Assembly: GCA_002430835.1 (NCBI GenBank)
Contig: DJDA01000038.1
Span: 1-29,359, forward strand
Source of the DNA: Brevundimonas sp. UBA5936
Lineage (GTDB): Bacteria; Pseudomonadota; Alphaproteobacteria; Caulobacterales; Caulobacteraceae
Reading direction: 5' to 3'
DNA length: 29,359 nucleotides
The notes beneath the pieces were generated by a model. The model did not search any database and was not told the origin of the DNA. It was given only the letters and a program-made list of their open reading frames with translations. This document shows positions 10,057 to 18,009 of this stretch, one piece after another. The translations under genes and the position numbers were made by a program. Numbering within the stretch: the stretch's first letter is position 1; every line of letters starts with the position of its first letter.

Positions 10057-10398
10057 CTACATCGTCTGGACGATCTTCTCGATGCGGGCGGCCACGGCGT
10101 TCAGGGCCTCGGCCACGCCGTCGCTAGCGGGAGAAGGCGTCGCGACGGCCGCCGTCGCCGCCTTGGCGCGACCCGAGTTCTGGACCGCCGCCTGGCGTTT
10201 GGCTTCGCCCAGTTCGTCGGCCAGCATCAGGGCGGCCATCAGGAACAGGCGCACGTCGCCGACCTGGCCGACCTGATCGGCCACCCCCTGCACCCGTTCG
10301 TTGAACTGGGACGCTAGGTCGCGCACCCGCGCCTCCTGACCGTCCGCGCAGCCTACCGCATAGGGGCGGCCGTGGACCTCTACCGTCACCGTCGCCAT
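10057..10398 (-). CDS. zapA: Cell division protein ZapA
   Basis: A 113-residue ZapA homologue. The N-terminal VTVEVHGRPYAVGCADGQEARVRDLA and the following RVQGVADQVGQVGDVRLFLMAALMLADEL match the ZapA fold (a small globular head followed by a dimerising coiled coil). The C-terminal third is Ala-rich and less conserved. ZapA binds and bundles FtsZ filaments at midcell. Its ATG shares one base with the stop of the upstream gene (TGATG), indicating tight coupling with the ZauP-like protein. Confidence 0.9.
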   Translation of the reverse strand: MATVTVEVHGRPYAVGCADGQEARVRDLASQFNERVQGVADQVGQVGDVRLFLMAALMLADELGEAKRQAAVQNSGRAKAATAAVATPSPASDGVAEALNAVAARIEKIVQTM

Positions 10399-10673
10399 CA
10401 GTTCGCCTCCTGCCCGGTTTGGGCCTGCTGCTGCGTCAGCACCTCGCGCACGGCGTCGGCCGCGCGGGCCAGGGCCTGGGCGGTTTCCTGCCCAGCCGTC
10501 TCCAGCTCGGCGATGCGCGCCAGGTCGGCCGCGTTCGAAGGGCGCGGCGCGAACAGGTCGTCGTCCGCGATGGGCGGCGCCGAGGCGGGCCTCGCCTTCA
10601 GCTCCAGCACCTTGCGCTCCAGATCGGCTAACGCCCGATCGATCCGCGCCTTTGCAGCCGTAACGGCGTCCAT
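10398..10673 (-). CDS. zauP: ZauP-like coiled-coil protein encoded upstream of ZapA
   Basis: A 91-residue protein starting MDAVTAAKARIDRALADLER. It has heptad-like helices at both ends (about residues 5-30 and 50-85) separated by a Pro/Asp-rich linker (SAPPIADDDLFAPRPS). Position, size and coiled-coil character fit the 'ZapA upstream protein' described in Caulobacter, which works with ZapA in Z-ring organisation. The symbol is assigned mainly from synteny and architecture. The ATG at 10671-10673 has GAAAGGA upstream. Translation is coupled to zapA by a one-base overlap. The divergent tkt gene starts 99 bp away. Confidence 0.7.
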   Translation of the reverse strand: MDAVTAAKARIDRALADLERKVLELKARPASAPPIADDDLFAPRPSNAADLARIAELETAGQETAQALARAADAVREVLTQQQAQTGQEAN

Positions 10674-10723
10674 GATGGTCCTTTCTTCCAGATTCCGTGT
10701 AGAACCTGCCGGCGCGCCGGGGT

Positions 10724-10745
10724 AAAGCGGCGCCGCCCCCGCTTT
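10724..10745. other. Hairpin/inverted repeat in the zauP-tkt divergent promoter region
   Basis: AAAGCGG (10724-10730) and CCGCTTT (10739-10745) form a 7-bp inverted repeat with an 8-base GC-rich centre. It sits between the divergent zauP and tkt starts, about 27 bp before the tkt GTG. It could be an operator or an mRNA hairpin; nothing in the sequence decides this. Confidence 0.3.
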
Positions 10746-10772
10746 ATCCTGTTCCTGAGGAAAGGTCTCGCC

Positions 10773-12767
10773 GTGACCGACGCCCAAGCTGCATTCGCCA
10801 AGCCTTCGCCCAAGCAGATGGCCGACGCCATCCGGGTGCTGTCCATGGATGCGGTCGAAAAGGCCAAGAGCGGCCACCCCGGCATGCCGATGGGCATGGC
10901 CGACGTCGCCACCGTGCTTTACTCGAAATTCCTGAAGTTCGACGCCAGCCGTCCCGACTGGGCCGACCGCGACCGCTTCATCCTGTCGGCCGGTCACGGC
11001 TCGATGCTGATCTACAGCCTGCTGCACCTGACGGGCTATAAGGACGCGACGCGGGAACAGCTGGAAAACTTCCGCCAGTGGGGCTTCAAGACCGCCGGCC
11101 ACCCGGAATACGGCCACATGGCCGGGATCGAGACCACCACGGGCCCGCTGGGTCAGGGCCTGGCCACCTCGGTCGGTTTCGCCCTGGCGGAGCGGCATCT
11201 GGCGGCGCGCTTCGGCAAGGATCTGGTCGATCACCGCACCTGGGTCGTCGCAGGCGACGGCTGCCTGATGGAAGGCGTGTCGCAAGAGGCCATCGCCCTG
11301 GCCGGCCGCCTGAAGCTGAACAAGCTGTGCGTCCTGTGGGACGACAACGAAATCACCATCGACGGCAAGGTGTCGCTGTCGGACGCCACCGACCAGCTGA
11401 CGCGCTTCAAGGCCTCAGGCTGGGCGGTCAAGGCCATCGACGGCCATGACTACAAGCAGATCCAGAAGGCCCTGGCCTGGGCGACCAAGCAGGACAAGCC
11501 GACGCTGATCGCCTGCAAGACCAAGATCGGCAAGGGCGCCGCCACCATGGAAGGCAGTCACAAGACCCACGGCGCCGCCCTGGGCGCCACCGAGATCGCG
11601 GCGACCCGTCAGGCGCTGAACTGGCCCTTCGCGCCGTTCGAGCTGCCGGAAGGCGTGCAGAAAGCCTGGGCCAAGGTCGGCAAGCAGGGCGGCAAGGCCC
11701 GCAAGGCCTGGGAAGGCCGTCTGCTGAACCACGCCCAACGCGACGACTTCACCCGCGCCATGGCCGGCGACCTGCCCACCGGCGCCTTCGAAGCGCTGGA
11801 CGCCAAGCTGAAGCAACTGGTCGTCGACAAGCCCGCCCTGGCCACGCGCCAGTCCTCGGGAGAGGCGCTGGAGACGGTGTTCAACGCCATCCCGGAAATG
11901 GTCGGCGGCTCGGCCGACCTGACCGGCTCGAACAACACCTTCGTCAAGAACACCCAGATCATGGACGCGCCGGATTACGCCGGCCGTTACCTGAACTACG
12001 GCATCCGCGAGTTCGGCATGGCTGCGGCGATGAACGGTCTGGCGTTGCACGGCGGGGTCATCCCCTACGGCGGCACCTTCATGGCGTTCGCGGACTACAG
12101 CCGTCCGGCGATCCGTCTGGGCGCCCTGATGGGCGTGCGCGCGATCCACGTCCTGACGCACGACAGCATCGGCCTGGGCGAAGACGGCCCGACGCACCAG
12201 CCGGTCGAGCATCTGGCCGCCCTGCGCGCCATTCCGAACCTGCTGACCATGCGCCCGGCGGACACGGTCGAGGCGCTGGAGTGCTGGCAGGTCGCCCTGC
12301 AGCACAAGACCACGCCGACCGCCATGTGCCTGTCGCGCCAGAAGACCCCGGCCGTGCGTGTGACCGACGCGGGCGAGAACCTGTCCCGCAAGGGCGCCTA
12401 TGAGCTGAAGGCCGCCAACGGCGCAGCGAAAGTCACCCTGTTCGGCACCGGCACCGAGGTCGCCCTGGCCCTGAAGGCCGCCGAGACGCTGGAGGCCGAA
12501 GGCGTGCCGACCCGCGTCGTTTCGGTCCCCTGCTTCGCCCTGTTCGAGCAGCAGCCCAAGGCCTATCAGGACGCCGTCATCGGCCGCGGCACGGTGCGCG
12601 TCGCCGTGGAAGCCGCCATCAAGCAGGGCTGGGAGCGCTTCATCGGCGAGGACGGCGGCTTCGTCGGCATGTCGTCCTTCGGCGCCTCGGCCCCGGCCGA
12701 AATCCTCTACCGCGAGTTCGGCATCACCGCCGAGGCCGTGGTCGAGGCCGCCAAGGCGCGGCTGTAA
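10773..12767 (+). CDS. tkt: Transketolase
   Basis: A 664-residue complete transketolase, which moves two-carbon units between sugar phosphates in the pentose phosphate network using thiamine diphosphate (ThDP). Visible motifs: KSGHPGMPMGMA, the ThDP-binding region WVVAGDGCLMEGVSQEA through LWDDNEITIDG, the KTKIGKGAATMEGSHKTHGA loop, GSADLTGSNNT, GIREFGMAAAMNG and THDSIGLGEDGPTHQPVEH. The start is GTG at 10773 (MTDAQAAFAKPS), preceded by GAGGAAAGG. It heads a codirectional series continuing through the esterase, the VOC protein and purT, with gaps of 4 bp, a 4-bp overlap and 4 bp. Confidence 0.98.
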   Translation: MTDAQAAFAKPSPKQMADAIRVLSMDAVEKAKSGHPGMPMGMADVATVLYSKFLKFDASRPDWADRDRFILSAGHGSMLIYSLLHLTGYKDATREQLENFRQWGFKTAGHPEYGHMAGIETTTGPLGQGLATSVGFALAERHLAARFGKDLVDHRTWVVAGDGCLMEGVSQEAIALAGRLKLNKLCVLWDDNEITIDGKVSLSDATDQLTRFKASGWAVKAIDGHDYKQIQKALAWATKQDKPTLIACKTKIGKGAATMEGSHKTHGAALGATEIAATRQALNWPFAPFELPEGVQKAWAKVGKQGGKARKAWEGRLLNHAQRDDFTRAMAGDLPTGAFEALDAKLKQLVVDKPALATRQSSGEALETVFNAIPEMVGGSADLTGSNNTFVKNTQIMDAPDYAGRYLNYGIREFGMAAAMNGLALHGGVIPYGGTFMAFADYSRPAIRLGALMGVRAIHVLTHDSIGLGEDGPTHQPVEHLAALRAIPNLLTMRPADTVEALECWQVALQHKTTPTAMCLSRQKTPAVRVTDAGENLSRKGAYELKAANGAAKVTLFGTGTEVALALKAAETLEAEGVPTRVVSVPCFALFEQQPKAYQDAVIGRGTVRVAVEAAIKQGWERFIGEDGGFVGMSSFGASAPAEILYREFGITAEAVVEAAKARL

Positions 12768-12771
12768 ACCC

Positions 12772-13614
12772 ATGCGCCGCCTCGCCCTCGTCCTGAGCTT
12801 CGGCTTGTCGATGGCGGGCGGCGCGCCTGCCTTCGCCGAGACAACCGCCCCCATGGCGGTCGAGACGCCCATCGTCATCGGCCAGTCCTACGCCCTGCCC
12901 TCCGCCGGCATGAACCAGACGCGCGAGATCAACGTTTGGCTGCCGCCCGGCTACGCGCAAAGCAATCAGACCTATCCCGTCCTCTACGTCCTCGACGGCG
13001 GACAGGATCAGGACTTTCACCACATCTCGGGCATCGCCCAGTTGGGAACCATCGTCGGCACGACGCGCGACGTGATCGTCGTGGGCATCGCTTCGATGGA
13101 CCGTCGCAACGAGCTGGCCCTGCCGACCGACGACGCCGAACTGATCGCCCGCTATCCGACGCAGGGGCAGTCCGACCGCTTCCGCCGCTTCATCGCCGAA
13201 GAGGCCATGCCCTTCATCGACGTCCGCTATCGCACCAGCGGCGAGACGGCCCTGATGGGCGAGTCCCTGGCGGGCCTGTTCGTGGTCGAGACCTTCCTGA
13301 AGGAACCGCAGATGTTCGACGCCTATGTCGCGGTCAGCCCCAGCCTGTGGTGGGACGGCGGCAGGCTGGCGCGGCAGTCCGGGGCGCATCTGCGCGATCA
13401 TTCCAACGACCCGCGCACCCTGATCCTGACGCTGGGCGACGAGGGCGAGATGATGCAGGCGCCGATGGACGTGCTGACCGCCAATCTGCGCGATCACGCC
13501 CTGCCCGGCGTCACCTGGGACTTCACCCCGCGCCCGAACGAGAGCCACGCCACCATCTATCACGGCGCCGCGCTGGACGCCTTCCGCCGCCTTTATGCGG
13601 TCCCTGCACAATGA
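12772..13614 (+). CDS. Exported alpha/beta-hydrolase, esterase D-type
   Basis: A 280-residue protein with a Sec signal peptide (hydrophobic residues 4-20, AFA-E cleavage near residue 22). The mature domain matches the putative esterase family that includes esterase D and IroE/BesA-type siderophore esterases: REINVWLPPGYAQ, YPVLYVLDGGQD, nucleophile Ser165 in GESLAGLFV, and candidate catalytic His259 in NESHATIYHG. It is expected in the periplasm or attached to the envelope, cleaving an ester of unknown identity. It starts 4 bp after tkt without a clear Shine-Dalgarno, so translation is probably coupled. Confidence 0.85.
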   Translation: MRRLALVLSFGLSMAGGAPAFAETTAPMAVETPIVIGQSYALPSAGMNQTREINVWLPPGYAQSNQTYPVLYVLDGGQDQDFHHISGIAQLGTIVGTTRDVIVVGIASMDRRNELALPTDDAELIARYPTQGQSDRFRRFIAEEAMPFIDVRYRTSGETALMGESLAGLFVVETFLKEPQMFDAYVAVSPSLWWDGGRLARQSGAHLRDHSNDPRTLILTLGDEGEMMQAPMDVLTANLRDHALPGVTWDFTPRPNESHATIYHGAALDAFRRLYAVPAQ

Positions 13615-14003
13615 GCCATCTGGGCGCCGTCAGCCTGCTGGTCCGCGACTATGACGAAGCCATCGCCTTCTACGTCGGCAAGCTGGGCTTCGACCTCAGC
13701 GAAGACACCGACATGGGCGGCGGCAAACGCTGGGTCCGCGTCACGCCCAAAGGCGGCCAGACCTCCCTGTTGCTGGCCCGCGCCGCGACGCCGGAACAGG
13801 TCGCTTGTGTCGGCGATCAGGCGGGCGGCCGGGTCTGGCTGTTTCTGCATACCGACGACCTGATGCGCGACCACGCCGCCTGGCTGGAGGCCGGCGTCGT
13901 CTTTCGCGAAACGCCCCGTCACGAGGCCTATGGCAAGGTGGTGGTCTTCGAAGACCTCTACGGCAACGCCTGGGATCTGATCGAACCTGCTAACGGAACC
14001 TGA
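13611..14003 (+). CDS. VOC (glyoxalase/bleomycin-resistance) family protein
   Basis: A 130-residue single-domain vicinal-oxygen-chelate protein. It has the opening beta-alpha unit GAVSLLVRDYDEAIAFYVGKLGFDL and the closing EDLYGNAWDLIEP, in which Glu is a candidate metal ligand. The family includes glyoxalase I-like enzymes, dioxygenases and resistance proteins; this sequence does not identify a substrate. Its ATG overlaps the esterase stop by four bases (ATGA) and purT starts 4 bp after it, so it sits inside one transcription unit. Confidence 0.85.
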   Translation: MSHLGAVSLLVRDYDEAIAFYVGKLGFDLSEDTDMGGGKRWVRVTPKGGQTSLLLARAATPEQVACVGDQAGGRVWLFLHTDDLMRDHAAWLEAGVVFRETPRHEAYGKVVVFEDLYGNAWDLIEPANGT

Positions 14004-14007
14004 CGCC

Positions 14008-15201
14008 ATGAAGATCGGCACGCCGCTTACCGACCACGCCACGCGCGTCATGCTGCTGGGCTCGGGCGAGCTGGGCAAGGAGGTGGCCATCGAGCTGCAA
14101 CGCCTCGGCGCCGAGGTGATCGCGGTCGACCGCTACGCCAACGCCCCGGCCATGCAGGTGGCGCACCGCAGCCACGTCATTCCGATGGCCGATCCTCAGG
14201 TGCTGAACGGCGTCATCATGGCCGAGGCCCCGCACATCATCGTGCCGGAGATCGAGGCCATCGCCACCGACGCCCTGGCGGCGATCGAGGCGGCGGGGCT
14301 GGCGCGCGTCATCCCCACCGCCCGCGCCACCCAGCTGACCATGAACCGCGAAGGCATCCGCCGTCTGGCCGCCGAAGAGCTGGGCCTGCCGACCAGTCCC
14401 TACGCCTTCGCCGCCTCGGCCGAGGAACTGGCGGCGGGGGCCGAGGCCGTGGGCTTCCCCTGTTTCGTCAAGCCGGTGATGTCGTCCTCGGGCAAGGGCC
14501 AGTCCTATGTCGAAGGGCCTGAGGGCGTGGCCGACGCCTGGGCCTATGCCGAGACGTCGGGGCGGGTCGCGGGCGGCGTCGTCATCGTCGAGGGCAGGAT
14601 CGACTTCGACTATGAGATCACCCTGCTGACCGTACGCTCTTTGCGCGACGGCGCCGTCCGCACGGACTTCTGCGCCCCAATCGGCCACCGCCAGCAGAAG
14701 GGCGACTATGTCGAAAGCTGGCAGCCGCAGATCATGAGCCCCGCCGCCCTGAAGACGGCGCAGGCCATTGCGGCCAAGGTGACGGAGGCGCTGGGCGGTC
14801 TCGGCGTCTTCGGCGTCGAACTGTTCGTGAAGGGCGACGAGGTGTGGTTCTCGGAGGTGTCGCCGCGCCCGCACGATACGGGCCTGGTGACGCTGGCGAC
14901 GCAGGTCATGAGCGAGTTCGCCCTGCACGCCCGCGCCATTCTGGGTCTGCCGGTGGACGTCACCCTGCGCGAGCCGGGCGCCAGCGCCGTCATCTACGGC
15001 GGCCTGGAGGCCGAGGGCGTGGTGTTCGAGGGCGTGGCCGAGGCCCTGTCGGTCCCGACCGCCGACCTGCGCCTGTTCGGCAAGCCCGAGGCCTATGAGC
15101 GCCGCCGCATGGGCGTAGCGCTGGCGCGGGGGGCGGACACGAACGAGGCGCGTGCCCGCGCGGCCGAGGCGGCGGGCAAGGTGCGAGTGGTCGCTCCGTA
15201 A
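14008..15201 (+). CDS. purT: Formate-dependent phosphoribosylglycinamide formyltransferase (GAR transformylase 2)
   Basis: A 397-residue ATP-grasp enzyme that formylates GAR using formate and ATP, the folate-independent alternative to PurN. Motifs: VMLLGSGELGKEVAIELQRL (N-terminal Rossmann-like start), DRYANAPAMQVAHRSHVI, FVKPVMSSSGKGQS (the ATP-binding loop), GVELFVKGDEVWFSEVSPRP with the metal-binding Glu residues, and HDTGLVTLATQ. Length matches the E. coli enzyme (about 390). No strong Shine-Dalgarno is visible, consistent with coupling to the gene 4 bp upstream. An inverted-repeat element begins 9 bp after its stop. Confidence 0.97.
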   Translation: MKIGTPLTDHATRVMLLGSGELGKEVAIELQRLGAEVIAVDRYANAPAMQVAHRSHVIPMADPQVLNGVIMAEAPHIIVPEIEAIATDALAAIEAAGLARVIPTARATQLTMNREGIRRLAAEELGLPTSPYAFAASAEELAAGAEAVGFPCFVKPVMSSSGKGQSYVEGPEGVADAWAYAETSGRVAGGVVIVEGRIDFDYEITLLTVRSLRDGAVRTDFCAPIGHRQQKGDYVESWQPQIMSPAALKTAQAIAAKVTEALGGLGVFGVELFVKGDEVWFSEVSPRPHDTGLVTLATQVMSEFALHARAILGLPVDVTLREPGASAVIYGGLEAEGVVFEGVAEALSVPTADLRLFGKPEAYERRRMGVALARGADTNEARARAAEAAGKVRVVAP

Positions 15202-15209
15202 TCCTTCTT

Positions 15210-15413
15210 CCCTCTCCTGATGGGAGAGGGCTTGAGCCTCCAAGAGCCGAAGGCGATTGGTTAAGGCGAAAGGGTGAGGGTTCGCGGCTGAAGTCGGCCG
15301 AAGGCCGTAACGCGACGGCTCACGCCGACGGACAGGACAAGCCCCTCACCCTTTCGCGCAAGAACGATCGCTGACGCTCTCGTGCGCTCAAGCCCTCTCC
15401 CGCCGGGAGAGGG
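15210..15413. repeat. Non-coding nested inverted-repeat element (MITE-like)
   Basis: This fills most of the 332-bp gap between purT and cstA. The outer arms are 15210-15237 and 15386-15413, which match as inverted repeats at 25 of 28 positions; each arm contains its own hairpin (CCCTCTCC/GGGAGAGG). The inner arms are 15266-15280 and 15343-15357, an exact 15-bp inverted repeat (GCGAAAGGGTGAGGG). The centre contains GTCGGC/GCCGAC. No protein with recognisable similarity is encoded. The transcript would fold into a long branched hairpin and may terminate purT transcription. The arms resemble those of the element between gap and pgk. Confidence 0.75.
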
Positions 15414-15463
15414 TTGAGACATCGGCCATGCTCCCGGCCAAGCTTCTTCGACTTTTGTCGATT

Positions 15464-15534
15464 GGCGCCGGACGCGATTAGGGTCCAAAAAAGGCGAAAG
15501 GTCGCACCCAGTCGACCCGGAGGACCGTTCGCCA
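15464..15534 (+). promoter_or_regulatory. cstA upstream region with possible promoter and strong RBS
   Basis: A weak promoter-like arrangement lies at about 15454-15482 (TTGTCGA, 14 bases, GATTAGGG). A strong Shine-Dalgarno GGAGGA at 15519-15524 fixes the cstA start at the ATG at 15534, rather than at an upstream in-frame ATG inside or next to the repeat element. The promoter part is speculative. Confidence 0.3.
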
Positions 15535-17621
15535 TGGGCAAGCTCAAGACGGCGCTGATTTTCGGCGCCATCGCCATATTGGGGGCCGTGTCCCTCGCCG
15601 TCATCGCCCTGCATCAGGGCGAAAGCATCAGCGCAGTATGGATCGTGGTCGCGGCGCTGTGCGTCTACGCCATCGCCTACCGCTTCTACGCCCGTTATCT
15701 GGCCGGGAAGGTGCTGGGGCTGAACGCCCGCAGGCCCACGCCCGCCGTGCGGCACAACGACGGCCTCGACTATGTGCCGACGCCCCGTAACGTTCTATTC
15801 GGCCACCATTTCGCGGCCATCGCGGGCGCGGGGCCTCTGGTCGGGCCGGTGCTGGCGGCGCAGATGGGCTATCTGCCCGGCGTCTTGTGGATTCTGGTCG
15901 GCGCCGTGCTGGCGGGGGCGGTGCAGGACATGATCGTCCTGTTCATGTCGACCCGGCGCGACGGTCGCTCGCTGGGCGACATGGTGCGCACCGAGATGGG
16001 TCCGATCCCCGGCGTCATCGCCCAGGTCGGCGTGCTGATGATCATGGTCATCATCCTGGCGGTGCTGGCCCTGGTGGTGGTCAAGGCCCTGGCCGAGAGC
16101 CCTTGGGGAACCTTCACTGTCGCCGCCACCATTCCCATCGCCGTCTTCATGGGCCTGTACACCCGCTTTCTGCGCCCCGGCCGCGTGGGCGAGGTGTCGG
16201 TGATCGGCGTGGTGCTGCTGGTCCTGGCCATCATCGGCGGCGGCCATATCGCCGCTGATCCGTTCTGGGGTCCGGCCTTCACCCTGTCGGGCACGACGCT
16301 GGCCATCGCCATGATGGCCTATGGCTTCATCGCCTCGGTCATTCCCGTGTGGCTGCTGCTGGCGCCGCGCGACTACCTGTCCACCTTCCTGAAGATCGGC
16401 GCCATCGTCGCCCTGGCCGTCGGCATATTAATCGTGCGCCCGCACATTCAGATGCCCGCCATCACGCCCTTTATCGACGGAACCGGACCGGTCTTCTCGG
16501 GCGCCCTGTTCCCCTTCCTGTTCATCACCATCGCCTGCGGGGCCGTATCCGGCTTCCACGCCCTGATCTCGTCCGGCACCACGCCCAAGCTGCTGGAGAA
16601 CGAGAACCAGATCCCGCTGATCGGCTACGGCGCCATGCTGTGCGAAAGCTTCGTGGCGATCATGGCCCTGATCGCCGCGACCGTACTGGACCCGGCCGTC
16701 TATTTCGCCATGAACAGCCCGGTCGCCGTCATCGGCGACAACGCGGCCTCGGCCGCCGCCGCCGTGGCTCAGTGGGGCTTCCACATCACCCCGGCCGAGC
16801 TGGAGCAGTTGGCCAAGGATGTGGGCGAGCACTCCATCCTGTCGCGCGCGGGCGGCGCCCCAACGCTGGCCGTCGGCATGGCCCACATCCTGTCGGGCGT
16901 CATCGGCGGCAAGGCCATGATGGCCTTCTGGTATCACTTCGCCATCCTGTTCGAGGCCCTGTTCATCCTGACCACGGTGGATGCGGGCACCCGCGTCTGC
17001 CGTTTCATGATCCAGGATCTGCTGGGCATGGCCGTGCCCAAGATGCGCCAGACCCAGTCCTGGACCGGCAACGTCGTAGCCACGGCCCTGACGGTCGGGC
17101 TGTGGGGCTATTTCCTCTATACCGGCGTGGTTGATCCCCTGGGCGGGATCAACAGCCTGTGGCCCCTGTTCGGCATCGCCAACCAGATGCTGGCGGCGGT
17201 CGCCCTGATCCTGGGCACGGTCGTCCTGTTCAAGATGAAGCGGCACAGGTTCGCCTGGGCCACGGCGGTTCCAGCAGTCTGGCTGCTGATCTGCACCGTC
17301 ACGGCGGGTCTGCAGAAGCTGTTCCACCCCGACGTGAAGATCGGCTTCCTGGCCCATGCGCGGAAGTATCAGGACGCCATGGCCGCCGGCGACATCCTGG
17401 CCCCGGCCAAGACCATCGGCGACATGCACCGGGTCATCGTCAACGACTACGTCAACTCGGCGCTGACGGCGGGCTTCCTGTTCGTGGTGCTGACGGTCGT
17501 GGTCTATGGCGTCGGGGCCTGCCTCAAGGCGCTGAAGTCCGACCAGCCGACCGTGGTCGAAACCCCGGCCGCGCATGAGCTGACCCTGGCCGACGAAGCC
17601 ATGGACATCGCCCGTGCTTAA
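15534..17621 (+). CDS. cstA: CstA-family carbon starvation protein (pyruvate transporter)
   Basis: A 695-residue polytopic membrane protein, near the 701 residues of E. coli CstA, with many hydrophobic helices. Conserved parts include DGLDYVPTPRNVLFGHHFAAIAGAGP, VGPVLAAQMGYLPGVLWIL, GAVQDMIVLFMSTRRDGRSLG, LLAPRDYLSTFLKIG and SGFHALISSGTTPK. CstA and its paralogue BtsT import pyruvate (and in some reports peptides) during carbon limitation. The short partner YbdD overlaps its 3' end, as in the E. coli cstA-ybdD pair. Its place beside tkt and gap fits uptake of a three-carbon substrate for gluconeogenic growth, which is an inference. Confidence 0.95.
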   Translation: MGKLKTALIFGAIAILGAVSLAVIALHQGESISAVWIVVAALCVYAIAYRFYARYLAGKVLGLNARRPTPAVRHNDGLDYVPTPRNVLFGHHFAAIAGAGPLVGPVLAAQMGYLPGVLWILVGAVLAGAVQDMIVLFMSTRRDGRSLGDMVRTEMGPIPGVIAQVGVLMIMVIILAVLALVVVKALAESPWGTFTVAATIPIAVFMGLYTRFLRPGRVGEVSVIGVVLLVLAIIGGGHIAADPFWGPAFTLSGTTLAIAMMAYGFIASVIPVWLLLAPRDYLSTFLKIGAIVALAVGILIVRPHIQMPAITPFIDGTGPVFSGALFPFLFITIACGAVSGFHALISSGTTPKLLENENQIPLIGYGAMLCESFVAIMALIAATVLDPAVYFAMNSPVAVIGDNAASAAAAVAQWGFHITPAELEQLAKDVGEHSILSRAGGAPTLAVGMAHILSGVIGGKAMMAFWYHFAILFEALFILTTVDAGTRVCRFMIQDLLGMAVPKMRQTQSWTGNVVATALTVGLWGYFLYTGVVDPLGGINSLWPLFGIANQMLAAVALILGTVVLFKMKRHRFAWATAVPAVWLLICTVTAGLQKLFHPDVKIGFLAHARKYQDAMAAGDILAPAKTIGDMHRVIVNDYVNSALTAGFLFVVLTVVVYGVGACLKALKSDQPTVVETPAAHELTLADEAMDIARA

Positions 17622-17868
17622 GTCCTCTTCATCCTCGGCGACGAGCGGCGGCGCGGACCTGCTCTGCGCCTGCCGGGACACGCTGGTGCGGTGGGGCAAG
17701 GACGCCCGCCGCACCGCCGGGCTGATGATCGGCCAGCCGGATTATGACGCCTATGTCGCCCATGCCGCCGTCACCCACCCGGATCAGGCGCCGCTGGACC
17801 GCACCGCCTTCTTCCGCCTGCATGAGGCGCGGCGGTTCGGCGAAGGCGGCGGCTTCCGCTGCTGCTGA
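17614..17868 (+). CDS. ybdD: YbdD/YjiX-family (DUF466) small protein
   Basis: An 84-residue protein with a GTG start at 17614, overlapping the cstA 3' end by eight bases. Typical YbdD features: LMIGQPDYDAYVAHAAVTHPD, FFRLHEARRFG and the conserved C-terminal Cys-Cys (FRCC). YbdD-type proteins are needed together with CstA for pyruvate uptake. The N-terminal 15 residues (Ser-rich) are extra compared with the roughly 65-residue E. coli protein. The overlapping non-AUG start implies translational coupling and probably lower expression than CstA. Confidence 0.9.
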   Translation: MLKSSSSSATSGGADLLCACRDTLVRWGKDARRTAGLMIGQPDYDAYVAHAAVTHPDQAPLDRTAFFRLHEARRFGEGGGFRCC

Positions 17869-17901
17869 GGCGGCTTGACCGCACCCGGACGGTTACAGGC
17901 G

Positions 17902-17930
17902 ATCATATCTTGTTACGGGCCTTGTTACGG
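17902..17930 (+). promoter_or_regulatory. Candidate regulatory region upstream of gap with a 10-bp direct repeat
   Basis: CTTGTTACGG occurs at 17909-17918 and again at 17921-17930, a 12-bp period, about 80-100 bp upstream of the gap ATG. The first copy overlaps ATCATATCT (17902-17910), which is also found directly before the fba Shine-Dalgarno. The repeat looks like a protein-binding site, but no regulator can be named from sequence. Confidence 0.35.
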
Positions 17931-18009
17931 CGACGGGGTTGCAACCGCGCGCGCTCCGTCCCACTAAGGCGCCCATCATAACCGCCCCCTGTTCAGGAGA
18001 CTGCTCCCC

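Noticed and set aside
11415..12878. Long open frame antisense to tkt
   Set aside because: Same artefact: no recognisable domain, skewed composition, and complete overlap with a certain gene.
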